A stretch of DNA of 64,000 nucleotides, from assembly GCA_000403255.2 (NCBI GenBank), contig KE159572.1:1-64000 (forward strand). The letters are read 5' to 3'. How positions within the stretch are numbered: position 1 is the stretch's first letter; each line of letters starts with the position of its first letter. Positions 1 to 8,329 of this stretch are shown here, one piece after another. The position numbers and the translations under genes were made by a program. Below the pieces are notes generated by a model. It was not told where the DNA came from. It was given only the letters and a program-made list of their open reading frames with translations, and did not search any database. Source of the DNA: Lachnospiraceae bacterium 3-1. GTDB lineage: Bacteria; Bacillota; Clostridia; Lachnospirales; Lachnospiraceae.

Positions 1-49
1 CAATTGAGCGTAAGGGAGTTTTTCAACAGGAAAACGAGCAAGCGAAAGA

Positions 50-770
50 AAAAACCACCTGCTATGCAGGTGTGAGTAAATTAGCTTTAGCTTTAAGAAA
101 AAACCTCCTTTGCTATAATTAAGTATGGTTCGCCAACCGTACTGCAGAGCAAAGGAGGTTATCCAAATGGATAAGAATACATTAGCACATACGAGATGGG
201 AATGCAAATATCACATTGTATTTGCCCCCAAATATCGCAGGCAGGTAATTTATGGGAAAATACGTGAGGATATTTGTGAGATATTAAAAACATTGTGTAC
301 AAGAAAGGGCGTAGAAATTATTGAAGCAGAGTGGTGTCCTGACCATATTCATATGTTTGTGAGGATACCGCCAAGTTTGAGTGTATCAAGTTTTATGGGA
401 TACTTGAAAGGGAAGAGTGCATTGATGATTTTCGAGCGACATGCCAATTTGAAATATAAGTATGGCAACCGACATTTCTGGCGCAGGGGCTATTATGTGG
501 ATACGGTCGGTAAGAATGCAAAGAAAATCGAAGAGTATATTCGTAATCAGTTACAAGAAGATTTGGTATATGATCAAATGTCATTGAAAGAGTATATTGA
601 CCCGTTTACGGGTGAGCCAGTAAACGTAAGCAAGAAAAAATAAGCCCTTTAGGGCAAGCAGGTAAATGCAGTGCGTAAGGCGGACTTTTTCGACGAGCCT
701 TAAGGCTCAAGCAGGTAACAGCCCCTTATAGGGGCAGAGCAAGCCACCGGCTAAGCCGGTGGTCTTGACT
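50..770 (+). mobile_element. IS200/IS605-type insertion sequence
   Basis: A single-gene IS200-type element. Its transposase is flanked by subterminal hairpins rather than inverted repeats. The left hairpin pairs CACCTGC (56-62) with GCAGGTG (66-72). The right one pairs CCACCGG (744-750) with CCGGTGG (756-762). Smaller stem-loops lie at 644-655, 697-709 and 721-735. No tnpB is present. The MobV reading frame begins abruptly just after the right end, so the element or an associated rearrangement removed that gene's 5' part. The exact ends are inferred. Confidence 0.75.
167..643 (+). CDS. tnpA: IS200-type Y1 transposase TnpA
   Basis: A 158-residue single-strand DNA transposase of the IS200/IS605 Y1-HUH family, which moves DNA as single-stranded circles. 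The HUH metal site is H60-I-H62 within DHIHMF. The likely nucleophilic tyrosine is Y124 in EEYIRNQ. The length is normal for the family. The start chosen is the ATG at 167, preceded by AAAGGAGG at 151-158. An upstream in-frame ATG at 125 would place the start before this ribosome-binding site. The gene appears intact. Confidence 0.93.
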   Translation: MDKNTLAHTRWECKYHIVFAPKYRRQVIYGKIREDICEILKTLCTRKGVEIIEAEWCPDHIHMFVRIPPSLSVSSFMGYLKGKSALMIFERHANLKYKYGNRHFWRRGYYVDTVGKNAKKIEEYIRNQLQEDLVYDQMSLKEYIDPFTGEPVNVSKKK

Positions 771-775
771 TCTCA

Positions 776-2026
776 TTGCATTACGATTGCATTTTTCTAT
801 TTGAGAAGATACGCCAGGGCAAACAGGAAAAACTATTCCATGAGGTTATCTTCCAGATTGGCAATAAGGATGATATGAATGCCAAAGACTGGCAAGGGCA
901 GGTTGCAAAGGATATCTTAGTGGAATTTATGGCAGATTTCCAGGGGAGGAACCCAAACCTCCATGTATTTTCGGCGCATCTGCACATGGATGAGGAAACG
1001 CCGCACCTGCATATAGACTTTGTCCCTTTTATCCGTAACAGCAAGCGGGGGCTGGACACAAGGGTATCGTTAAAAGGCGCATTAGCAAAACAGGGATTCC
1101 AAGGCGGCACAAGAGGGGCTACGGAATGGAACCAATGGATAGAAGCAGAGAAACAGGAACTTTCAAAAGTCATGGAAAAGTATGGCATACGGTGGAAGAA
1201 ACTGGGGACGCACAGGAAACATTTGTCCGTGTTGGACTATGAAAAACAGGAAAGGGCAAAGGAAGTGGCAGAACTGGATAAGCAGATAGAAAAGTCTGAA
1301 ACTGCGCTCCATAGCGTAAAAAAACTGGTGGACAACCGACTGGAACGTGCGGAAAACCTGGCGCAAATCAACGAAAATCTAAGGAAATCCAATGACAGGC
1401 TGCACACGGACAATTCTAAGCTGGAAAATGCCTATACAGAAGCGGAGCAGCGCCATTCATCCCTGTCCGAGAAAAACAGGCTCTTACAAGCAGAAAATGA
1501 AAACCTGCGGGATAAAAATGCAAAATTGCAGTCTGGCAACAGCGATTTGGAGAAGCGGAGGGAACAGCTTCAGGAGGAACTATGTTTGATAGCAGATGTT
1601 CAAGCCAGGATGGAATTAGAGGTTCAGTCGTTTGAAAGGGAGAAGCGATGGCAGCTTCCAGAGCCAGGGTCGTTTACCAGTGCAAAATCCTATTGTGAAA
1701 ATACAGTAAAGCCTTTGGTTATCAAATTAAAAGAACTTGTCAAAAGCCTGATAACCAGTTGCGCCAGCCTTGGGGAACAGGTTAGGAGTTTGACGGATAA
1801 AGTAAAACAACAGGCATTGGATATTGACTGGTACAAAGGGAAGCTGCTGGAACAGGCGAACATTGCTGAGAAATTCCAGGAACAAGCAGCCGATTTGGAA
1901 CGTGTGAAGCTGTATGCCGGGGCAGACAAGGTGCAGGAGATGGTTGAAGCCATAAAGACGATTGAAAGGCTGGACAGCGAGCAGAAACGCATACAGAGAA
2001 GCTATGACAACAGACATTACAGATAA
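776..2026 (+). pseudogene. MobV-type relaxase, 5'-truncated
   Basis: The C-terminal ~400 residues of a plasmid recombination/mobilisation (Pre/MobV) relaxase, which nicks oriT of mobilisable elements. The catalytic region keeps the histidine cluster HLHMDEETPHLHIDF. It is followed by a long coiled coil from roughly residue 160 to 400, as expected for the family. Known relatives have about 100 more residues before this point, and no credible start codon or ribosome-binding site exists here. The first in-frame residues directly abut the IS200 right end. I infer that the N-terminal part was lost with the IS insertion. Confidence 0.85.
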
Positions 2027-2041
2027 GGAGATAATTGGAAG

Positions 2042-2464
2042 ATGGAAAAGGTAAAAGGATTGGAAAAATATATTACTGGGGAAAATGGCATAGGATATAC
2101 CCTTGGGGAAGATGGTCTGTATTACCCTGATTTAAAACTGCCAGAGGAGGGGCAATACAATATCGGCAAATACGGTCTGATGCGGTGGGAATATCTGAAA
2201 ACCTGCCGCAGATGGGAATATATTAGGATGCTGCTGGCAGGGGAACTCCATAGGCATCTGCATGAGGTTGACGAGGAATGCCACGAGAGGATAGAATTAG
2301 TGGTGGGGCAGATGAAAGCCAGTGCAGGAATTACAGAAGAATTGAAATCAATAGATTTTATGCAGTGGATTGGACTTGTAAATAATGTGAGGAACGCAGC
2401 AGAGGAAATTGTGCTGAAAGAGTTGGTGTATGTATTAGAAAAGTTTGTTTTGGGGAATACTTGA
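2042..2464 (+). CDS. tnpV: TnpV family transposon protein
   Basis: A 140-residue protein matching the TnpV family of clostridial mobilisable transposons. Recognisable segments are GKYGLMRWEYLK near residue 42 and RNAAEEIVLKELVYVLE near the C-terminus. Its biochemical role is not established, and it usually accompanies mobilisation genes, as here 15 bp after the MobV frame. AAGGAG precedes the ATG at 2042. It looks intact and probably shares a transcript with the relaxase remnant. Confidence 0.8.
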   Translation: MEKVKGLEKYITGENGIGYTLGEDGLYYPDLKLPEEGQYNIGKYGLMRWEYLKTCRRWEYIRMLLAGELHRHLHEVDEECHERIELVVGQMKASAGITEELKSIDFMQWIGLVNNVRNAAEEIVLKELVYVLEKFVLGNT

Positions 2465-2499
2465 TTTTCCTGGCATATTGTTTTCGGATGGTGCAAGAA

Positions 2500-2521
2500 G
2501 GGGCATTAAAAAAAGTGCCCC
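2500..2521. terminator. Bidirectional terminator between tnpV and the HTH gene
   Basis: GGGGCA (2500-2505) pairs with TGCCCC (2516-2521) around an A-rich loop. It lies between two convergent genes and overlaps the 3' end of the minus-strand HTH gene. Confidence 0.6.
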
Positions 2522-2736
2522 TATGCTTCATCAGGATTGCCTTTGATGTGCTGGCAAATATCCTCAACTTCACAATCCAGTATTTCACAAAGGCGGTCAA
2601 GGGTAATTGTCTTTATCACCTTATTTTTTCTCAGGCGGTGAAGCTGTGCTTCGTTTACATGGTAATCTTTAATAAGTGAATATTGTGAAATCCCCTTTTT
2701 CTTCATGGTTTCCCACAAACGGTCATATACAATCAT
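2521..2736 (-). CDS. Small Cro/C1-type HTH regulator
   Basis: A 71-residue Xre-family DNA-binding protein. The helix-turn-helix region is GISQYSLIKDYHVNEAQLHR, followed by KTITLDRLCEILDCEVEDI, typical of the short Cro-like proteins of mobile elements. A near-identical but frameshifted copy lies at 2863-3074. Both copies have the same palindromic element upstream, which suggests autoregulation. The start is the ATG at 2736, preceded on the minus strand by a purine-rich ribosome-binding site. Confidence 0.8.
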   Translation of the reverse strand: MIVYDRLWETMKKKGISQYSLIKDYHVNEAQLHRLRKNKVIKTITLDRLCEILDCEVEDICQHIKGNPDEA

Positions 2737-2791
2737 AGTCGTTCCTTTCTGGAAAGTATATAACTATTATTCCATGAGATTCAAAAATATA

Positions 2792-2815
2792 ATATTGTAC
2801 GTATGAGAACAATGT
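2792..2815. promoter_or_regulatory. Putative operator of the HTH gene (copy 1)
   Basis: ATATTGT (2792-2798), 10 bp, ACAATGT (2809-2815). The arrangement matches the site at 3131-3154 upstream of the duplicate gene, so it is a likely autoregulatory operator. Confidence 0.5.
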
Positions 2816-2862
2816 TTGCGCAAAAAAATAAAGGTATATATTTTTAAATTTAAAATATACCT

Positions 2863-3074
2863 TTACTCTGTGGGTTCATCTTTTACATATTGGCAGATAT
2901 CTTCCACGTTACAATCCAGGATTTTGCATAGGCGATCAATCGTGACTGTCTTTATAACGCTGTTTTTTCTGAAACGGTCTAACTGTGATTCGTTTATGTT
3001 GTAGTCGTGGATAAGTGAATATTGTGAAACTCCCTTTTTTCCATAGTTTTCCACAATCTGTCATATACAATCAT
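2863..3074 (-). pseudogene. Duplicate Cro-like HTH gene, frameshifted
   Basis: A tandem paralogue of the HTH gene at 2521-2736. Starting at the ATG at 3074, the product begins MIVYDRLWKTME, nearly identical to copy 1. It then leaves frame at a run of six A residues on the minus strand (3035-3040 on plus); seven would restore the frame. The rest (KKGVSQYSLIHDYNINESQL...) is in the shifted frame to a stop at 2863. Either a real loss of function or a homopolymer error. Confidence 0.75.
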
Positions 3075-3130
3075 TTTTTTACACCTTTCTATTGATTTAT
3101 TTTCATTATTGCATTAAAATAGGTGAAACA

Positions 3131-3154
3131 ACATTGTTCGTGTAAGGACAATGT
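3131..3154. promoter_or_regulatory. Putative operator of the HTH gene (copy 2)
   Basis: A perfect inverted repeat, ACATTGT (3131-3137), 10 bp, ACAATGT (3148-3154). It lies between the divergent HTH pseudogene and the gene at 3196 and could control both. Confidence 0.5.
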
Positions 3155-3195
3155 AGAAGCAAATTTCATTCAATAGAGAGGATAAGGGAAACTAT

Positions 3196-3657
3196 ATGAT
3201 GGATATTGAAAACTTTGCTTCCATGCTGTTAAAAAGCATGAGAAAGACAGGTCTGCCTATCGCAGAAGTAGAACAGTTACATGAGAACAAATGGTTGTTT
3301 GGGATAGAAATGTCTGATAAAAGTGAATTTTTGCTTAAAATTGGGAAGCGTGATGCGGAACAGGAAGCATATTTAATTGGAATGGATGAAACAAATAGTA
3401 AAATCCATGACATTTATGAACGGTATACAAATAGTTGGGAATTTAATCAAACCTTGATGCACAATGATTTTAATATAACATGGTTGCTGGAAGAATTGGA
3501 TTATGAGAATTATCGGAAGTTAGAAGATTATATTTTGTGTTATTGTTCCAGAAATGATGAACTTTTATTCAGGCTGGGATTTAAATATGCATGGTCTTTG
3601 TTTCATGAATGTATAACAGAGGAGAAGGTAGAAAATACTGATAAAACCAGGGGATAA
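3196..3657 (+). CDS. Hypothetical protein
   Basis: A 153-residue acidic, probably cytoplasmic protein that I do not recognise. There is no signal peptide or membrane segment. The start is one of two adjacent ATG codons (3196 or 3199) after the GGATAAGGG region. A degenerate partial copy of its middle part lies downstream at 3781-3911, so the gene has been duplicated locally. It is divergent from the HTH pseudogene, with a palindromic operator between them, suggesting phage-like or mobile-element accessory DNA. Confidence 0.6.
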   Translation: MMDIENFASMLLKSMRKTGLPIAEVEQLHENKWLFGIEMSDKSEFLLKIGKRDAEQEAYLIGMDETNSKIHDIYERYTNSWEFNQTLMHNDFNITWLLEELDYENYRKLEDYILCYCSRNDELLFRLGFKYAWSLFHECITEEKVENTDKTRG

Positions 3658-3780
3658 AAATGTCATAAAAACTTAGAAATGAGTATGTGAAAGGGTTCAG
3701 TGCTTGAGGACAGCCAGTTTTTAATGAAAAGTAGAAAAGAGTGTGCCAATATGGTTTTTGTGTAACTGAATAAATGGGCA

Positions 3781-3911
3781 GTGAGATTCATGATATTTAT
3801 GAGTGATATATAATAGGCAGAAATTAACGGGAATTTCGTTGTACAATGATTTTAACATAGAATGGTTGTAGGGAAGATTAGATTTTGAGAGTTATCGGTT
3901 GCTACAAGATT
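3781..3911 (+). pseudogene. Degenerate partial copy of the gene at 3196
   Basis: The DNA here aligns by eye with about 3397-3530. Shared segments include CATGATATTTATGA, ACAATGATTTTAACAT versus ...AATAT, and GAGAGTTATCGG versus GAGAATTATCGG. Stop codons and indels interrupt every frame. It is a decayed duplication, not a gene. Confidence 0.65.
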
Positions 3912-4053
3912 GAGGAGTAACGAACAAAAGTAAGAGCTTTGCAGGGTAATTTAGTGATTTTTGAATATAATAAAAAGTACATAGTGCAGGTGAGAAAAAG
4001 ACGATTGCTATAGAGATAGCCATAAATGATAGAAATCAAATGATAAAAAGTGA

Positions 4054-4081
4054 TTGCAATTTCTTGCAGTTCTGCTATACT
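4054..4081 (+). promoter_or_regulatory. Promoter of the type III antitoxin RNA
   Basis: TTGCAA (4054-4059), 16-bp spacer, TATACT (4076-4081). It is placed a few bases before the first RNA repeat and has near-consensus sigma-A geometry. Confidence 0.65.
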
Positions 4082-4090
4082 ATGGGTAAA

Positions 4091-4237
4091 GGTAAATGTT
4101 TGCCGTTGGCTATGCGACGGGGTAAAAGAAACATAGCAGGTAATTTTGCCACTTGCCGATGGTGTGGGGTATAAATGATTCGGTATGTAAATGCTTGCCA
4201 CTTGCTATATAGGTGGGATATAAGTAATATAGTTCGT
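4091..4237 (+). ncRNA. Type III antitoxin RNA (ToxI/CptI-like), three repeats
   Basis: Three tandem ~48-bp repeats begin at about 4091, 4139 and 4186. Each has the pattern GGTAAnTnnTTGCC, then a TTGC/TTGG segment, then GGTGGG/GGGGTA and a 3' A-rich part, consistent with a small pseudoknot per repeat. The promoter, repeat array, terminator and toxin gene follow in the canonical type III order, in which the toxin cuts the transcript into repeat units that inhibit it. The repeats differ at many positions, more than in ToxI of Pectobacterium. Confidence 0.75.
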
Positions 4238-4240
4238 TCA

Positions 4241-4273
4241 TAAATCCCCGTCATTTTTTGATGGGGATTTTTT
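4241..4273 (+). terminator. Attenuating terminator between antitoxin RNA and toxin
   Basis: AAATCCCC (4242-4249) pairs with GGGGATTT (4263-4270) and is followed by a T run. In type III systems a leaky terminator at this place sets the antitoxin-to-toxin ratio. Confidence 0.8.
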
Positions 4274-4283
4274 CTAAGGAGAA

Positions 4284-4769
4284 ATGATGGAAATAAAGCA
4301 AGGGTACTCTTATCATATCAAAGATGAATTTTTTGATTTCGTTCAAGATAAATATTTGATGGGAAATAAAGAGAATGGAAATTACCGACCACATTTTTTA
4401 GCAATTCAAGATAACAAAAATGAAGAATTGTATTGGATGATCCCGATTAGTTCCCAGGTGGACAAATATAAAATTATTATCGAAAAGAAAATAAAAAGAT
4501 ACGGAAAGTGCAATACAATCGTCATAGGAAAATTTGCAGGAAGGGACAATGCTTTTTTAATACAAAATGCCTTTCCGATTATAAAGAAGTTTTTTGACCA
4601 CGTACATACGATTGAAAATAACCCTATTATGATACACAGCAAACTGAACAGGGAATTGACTGTTAATTTACGGGAAGTGATAGCGATGTATAGAAGAGGG
4701 ATTCATCTGATTTTTCCAGATATTGATTATATACAAGGAAAAATGGAAGATCTGTTAAATGCAAGATAA
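4284..4769 (+). CDS. Type III toxin, CptN/ToxN-like endoribonuclease
   Basis: A 161-residue protein of the ToxN/AbiQ superfamily, probably the CptN branch first described in Lachnospiraceae. Family features are the N-terminal YRPHFLAIQ strand, the WMIPISSQVDKYK segment (equivalent to the PLSSPK active-site loop of ToxN), and the C-terminal helices. The known role is ribonuclease inhibited by the upstream RNA repeats, giving plasmid maintenance and abortive phage infection. Two adjacent ATGs (4284, 4287) follow AAGGAGAA. The family call rests on motif memory plus the diagnostic upstream repeats; subfamily is uncertain. Confidence 0.8.
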   Translation: MMEIKQGYSYHIKDEFFDFVQDKYLMGNKENGNYRPHFLAIQDNKNEELYWMIPISSQVDKYKIIIEKKIKRYGKCNTIVIGKFAGRDNAFLIQNAFPIIKKFFDHVHTIENNPIMIHSKLNRELTVNLREVIAMYRRGIHLIFPDIDYIQGKMEDLLNAR

Positions 4770-5040
4770 TGGTAGGGGTTAAAAATACGCTGCTTCTATT
4801 TTGCTTCTAAAAAAATCGAAAATGAAAAATAGGATAGGAAAATCCGTGTAATATAAGTAAATAAATGGACAAAAAAGATACAAAAGTATCTTATGCTAGA
4901 AACTGGGAAACGAGTTCGAGTGATGAAATGGGCTTTAAGAATCTAATATTTATGCGGTTTCTAAATAAATTTGTTTAGATGCTGGCAACGATTTGGCAAC
5001 ATTTTTCACATCACGCACTAAATAATTACATCAATGGCAT
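4770..5040. other. Intergenic region without a gene
   Basis: AT-rich, with no supported reading frame. It contains CGAGTTCGAGT (4911-4921), which recurs at 10505-10515, and CTGGCAACG / TTGGCAACA near 4981-5001. It could be an old element boundary, but nothing decisive is visible. Confidence 0.4.
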
Positions 5041-5045
5041 AAAGA

Positions 5046-5097
5046 AAACCTTGCTGATTTTCAGACATGGAAACTGAATATCGGCAAGGTCTTTTTT
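5046..5097. terminator. Terminator of the minus-strand fragment at 5096
   Basis: ACCTTGC (5048-5054) pairs with GCAAGGT (5084-5090), with T-rich tracts on both sides. It is appropriate for the minus-strand reading frame ending at 5096. Confidence 0.6.
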
Positions 5098-5278
5098 ATG
5101 CTTTCTTCTTTTTCTGTTTTTTCTTTTCGTCTTTCTCGATTTTCTGAAATTCTTCCATAAGCATATCGCTGACCGCCTGTGAGGGGACTTTTGCCCAATG
5201 CTTTGATGTGTCCAGTTCGGGGTACTTGTACCGCCACTGGTCGTATTCCTCTTTTGGGAGACAGTTGAAGTAAAGAAT
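5096..5278 (-). pseudogene. C-terminal fragment of an unidentified protein
   Basis: The minus frame encodes about 55 residues beginning near NCLPKEEYDQWRYKYPELD and ending in a lysine-rich tail, followed by a proper terminator. It has the look of a genuine C-terminus. Upstream the frame runs into the opposite strand of a signal peptidase fragment, so the N-terminal part is missing. I do not recognise the family. Confidence 0.45.
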
Positions 5279-5512
5279 GGTAAAGTGTATGCTGATGGTG
5301 TTGAACTGGATAATTCTTTCACCAATGGCCCCCAGAACAGGAGAGGGGATGGCATCTATAAAGTCCCTGATGGATGTTACTTTTTCCTTGGGGACAACAG
5401 GAATAACAGTAATGACAGCAGGTTTTGGAAGAACAAGCATGTGCCTGCTGCAAACATCAAAGCAAAAGCAAAGTTTATATGCTTTTCATTTACAAGGCTC
5501 ACTTGGCTGTGA
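5258..5512 (+). pseudogene. Signal peptidase I, C-terminal fragment
   Basis: About 85 residues from VEVKNGKVYADGVEL to the stop at 5512. The conserved box GDNRNNSNDSRFW of S26 leader peptidases is present. The membrane anchor and the catalytic Ser and Lys boxes are absent. The fragment abuts an unrelated minus-strand fragment near 5260-5278, marking a recombination junction. A second signal peptidase scrap lies at 13084-13269. Confidence 0.75.
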
Positions 5513-5568
5513 TGCCAATGCAGGAACAGAAGGATTGATGAAAATATGAGGAAAAGGGGGAGGAAGGC

Positions 5569-5892
5569 TTGGACAAACTGATAGATGATTTGCTGAAAAA
5601 AGGCTTGGGAAACTTTATTGACAGAAGCAGGGATGCCCTTATTTGGGATGATGAAATATATCAGAAATGCAGCAGGGAGGAGGATGTAGCAGAAGAAAAG
5701 TGTTTGAATATGAATCTCACAAAAGGGCAGAAAAAAATCATTATGAACTATGTTTCTGATGTCAGGGCCACAGATCATAGGTATGCTGACTTATCCTATT
5801 TAGCTGGGGTGAAGGACACTGTGGGTATGCTGGTTTCCTTGGAAATGATTAAAGGAGTGGAACTGGGAGAGGAGGATGATACAGTGGAATAA
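5569..5892 (+). CDS. Hypothetical protein
   Basis: A 107-residue acidic protein with no membrane segments. It starts at a TTG (5569) after GGGGAGGAAGG. The C-terminal half (TKGQKKIIMNYVSDVRA, then YLAGVKDTVGMLVSLE) resembles small helical Clostridia proteins of the DUF6809 type, but this is only an impression. It is followed by a good terminator, which supports it being a real transcription unit. Confidence 0.5.
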   Translation: MDKLIDDLLKKGLGNFIDRSRDALIWDDEIYQKCSREEDVAEEKCLNMNLTKGQKKIIMNYVSDVRATDHRYADLSYLAGVKDTVGMLVSLEMIKGVELGEEDDTVE

Positions 5893-5921
5893 TTGGTAAA
5901 AGGAGAATATGCAGGGAATGA

Positions 5922-5957
5922 TGGGAAGAGGAAGAAATGGCCTCTTCCTTTTTCCTT
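5922..5957 (+). terminator. Terminator after the gene at 5569
   Basis: GGAAGAGG pairs with CCTCTTCC and is followed by TTTTTCC. It lies 30 bp after the stop codon. Confidence 0.6.
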
Positions 5958-6068
5958 GCCTTTTCTGCATTTTCTCTGTACTGTTAAAAAGAAATAGCCC
6001 TGATGGATGATACCACCAGAGCTTTTGTGGTTATTTTATCATTTAGGATGCCTGGTTACCAGGCTTTA

Positions 6069-6718
6069 TTATTTGACAGCAGTTATCAAAACATCTTCCT
6101 TGGTTTGGAAGTTTTCAATGTTGGGCAGCAGGGACGCCAAATCTACACACCCAAAGGTTGGGAGGGCTGGTTCACCCTTTAAGCTGTCAATGTTGTTGAG
6201 GATGCCATCTTTACTCTTCCTGATAACAAAATGTCCATTTTCATCACAGTTTCCCTCATTATAAAAATAAGTCTGGACAATGGCATTGTGCTGGAAGCTC
6301 CCATTCCCACATACTGTTCTCTGGACTGTAAAATAACATCCTTCCCTGCCCCCCCATCAGGAGTGGTGTCCTGGTAATCCATCACAGCATAATAAATATC
6401 AGCATTTTCAAGGTTTTCATCCACTTTCCCATAAGTGTCAGAATGAATGAGGTATACTGCCCACTCCATGACACTATGGTTTTCCAATGGGATTTCAATG
6501 CTGTTATAGTCTGAAAATTCAAACTGGTGCTGTTCCAGATATAACAGAATAGCCCCTGGCATTTTCTCATATAGGCAGTTGCCCAAAGAAGAAAGCAGCT
6601 TTTTTAATTCTGCCTGAGGGATTTTTGCATTGAAAATGACAACATACAGCTTGCCATCAGTCCCAAAATCAAACCTGTATTTTTGCTGGCCCATAAATTC
6701 AATCACTTTACCTGACAT
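6069..6718 (-). pseudogene. Hypothetical protein gene, frameshifted near the 3' end
   Basis: From the ATG at 6718 the frame encodes about 140 residues of an unrecognised protein (MSGKVIEFMGQQKYRFDFG...). Near 6296 it leaves the coding frame after YVGMG. The correct continuation is one frame over: SFQHNAIVQTYFYNEGN, then ...LPTFGCVDLASLLPNIEN to a stop at 6069-6071. The combined length would be about 215 residues. The balanced composition of the second frame argues for a one-base deletion rather than a true C-terminus. No function assigned. Confidence 0.6.
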
Positions 6719-6921
6719 AAAAAATCAGCCTCCTTTTTATTTGATATGCCAAGCATAACACCCTTATTTTTGTTGTCTGTTCTGCAAAAATGCATGGAAA
6801 CAATATGGAAGGCTGCCTCCATATAGAATAACATTTTGTTGAAGTTTGTCAACATTTCAATATTACATTTCATATACTTTGTTGATAAAATTTCACAATA
6901 ATAAGAAAGGTGGAAGGAAAA

Positions 6922-7089
6922 ATGAATGTGGAACTGTACCTGAAGGAAATGGGGGAAAGAATTATGCAGAGGAGAAAGAAACTGGGACTGACCCAGAAGG
7001 CTCTGGCTGAACTGAGTGAGCTTACCACTCAATTTGTCAGCTATGCTGAGGCTGGAAAGAGGGGGATGAGAGGAGGCATATTGGCTTAG
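6922..7089 (+). pseudogene. Xre-type HTH protein, truncated
   Basis: 55 residues from the ATG at 6922, preceded by AAGGTGGAAGG. The HTH reads ERIMQRRKKLGLTQKALAEL, then SELTTQFVSYAEAGKRGM. The frame breaks off at GGILA before the end of a normal Xre domain, where unrelated sequence begins. It is a likely 3'-truncated regulator. Confidence 0.65.
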
Positions 7090-7202
7090 TTTTTCCTCTC
7101 CCCATTTTTCCAATTCCATAGTCCCACATTCCATGATAGAATGTATATAAACTTTATGGGGAAAAGAAGAGGAGGGAAGCATGCCTGCCTTATCCATGCA
7201 GC

Positions 7203-8048
7203 ATGCTGATTTTGAAATTGAAAATAAATATGATTCATGTTAATATTATATATAAGGAAGAGATTCATACAGGAGGTGAGTGGTTTGGGAGGGGAAAAAG
7301 AGAAGATGACTTGCAGGATGTCACCATCAGCAATGTGCTTGTGAATGACCTTTATAATGACATTGGGTTCAGGGTTGGGTCAACCGTACTGATTCTGATT
7401 GAAAGCCAGTCCACATGGACATCCAATATCACATTCAGGGCATTGATGTACCTGGTGCAGACATACAGGGAATATTTCAGTGAAACCAGGCAGAACATAT
7501 ATAACAGTAAAAAACTAAGGATGCCAAAGCCAGAGGTTTATGTCATCTATACTGGAGACAGGAAGACAAGGCCAGAAGAGATTTCATTTGCAGAGGAATT
7601 TTTTTGTGGGGAGCAGGTCTGCCTGGATTTAAAAGTGAAAATGATTTATGATGGCAGGGAAGGGGATATCATCAGCCAGTATGTGGCATTCACAAAAGTG
7701 TGCAATGAGCAGGTGAAGGCTTATGGCAGGACAAGGAAGGCAATCAGAGAAACCATCAGGATATGTAAGGATAAAAATGTATTAAAAGAATATCTGGAAA
7801 GCAGGGAACAGGAGGTGCTGAGCATGTTGATGGAGCTGTATGATCAGGAAGAAGTGATGAGGTCATATTTGGAGAGTGAGAGGTATGAGGCAGCACAAGA
7901 GGCAGCAAAAAAAGCTGAAAATGCAACAAAGATAGAAACAGCAAAGAGACTTCTAAGGATGGGGAAACTCTCCATTGAAGAGGTTGCAGCAGGCTCTGGG
8001 CTTACAGTGAAGGAAGTAGAAGAACTGGCAGGCTTGCAAACTGTATAA
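7203..8048 (+). CDS. Rpn-family PD-(D/E)XK nuclease-like protein, N-terminus atypical
   Basis: A 281-residue frame matching the Rpn/PDDEXK 'recombination-promoting nuclease' group common in Lachnospiraceae. The nuclease core is seen in YNDIGFRVGSTVLILIESQS, where the ESQ matches the E-x-Q/K strand. It is followed by the RALMYLVQTYREYF, YVIYTGDRKTRPEEIS and VCNEQVKAYGRTRKAIRE blocks. A Lys/Glu/Ala-rich helix and a C-terminal LSIEEVAAGSGLTVKEVEEL module close the protein. The first ~35 residues do not match the family and replace its usual ~50-residue N-terminus, so it may be 5'-truncated. Confidence 0.7.
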   Translation: MLILKLKINMIHVNIIYKEEIHTGGEWFGRGKREDDLQDVTISNVLVNDLYNDIGFRVGSTVLILIESQSTWTSNITFRALMYLVQTYREYFSETRQNIYNSKKLRMPKPEVYVIYTGDRKTRPEEISFAEEFFCGEQVCLDLKVKMIYDGREGDIISQYVAFTKVCNEQVKAYGRTRKAIRETIRICKDKNVLKEYLESREQEVLSMLMELYDQEEVMRSYLESERYEAAQEAAKKAENATKIETAKRLLRMGKLSIEEVAAGSGLTVKEVEELAGLQTV

Positions 8049-8080
8049 TAAAGCTTTTAATTTCATAATAATCTGAGATA

Positions 8081-8120
8081 AAAACAGGATTCACAGAGAG
8101 GTGGTGTCCTGTTTTTTTGA
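8081..8120 (+). terminator. Terminator after the Rpn-like gene
   Basis: AAACAGGA pairs with TCCTGTTT, followed by a run of T. It lies about 35 bp after the stop. Confidence 0.7.
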
Positions 8121-8329
8121 TAGGAAATTTTAAGGGGACTCCCTGATTTCTGTTAAATATGTTGGAATTTTTCTCAATGATGAGATAGCAGGGCAAAGGA
8201 GAATCACAAGCCTGCTCTTTGTGAAAGGAGGGGATGGTTAAATAACAGTTTTCTCTAAAATCCATAGAAATCCTTCTGTGCTATGCTGAAAAAGGAAAGA
8301 AAACCAAAGCATAGAGGAAGGAGGATTTC

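Noticed and set aside
6703-7197. 164-residue minus-strand frame
   Set aside because: Composition is unlike a protein, it crosses the HTH remnant on the other strand, and no start signal is seen.
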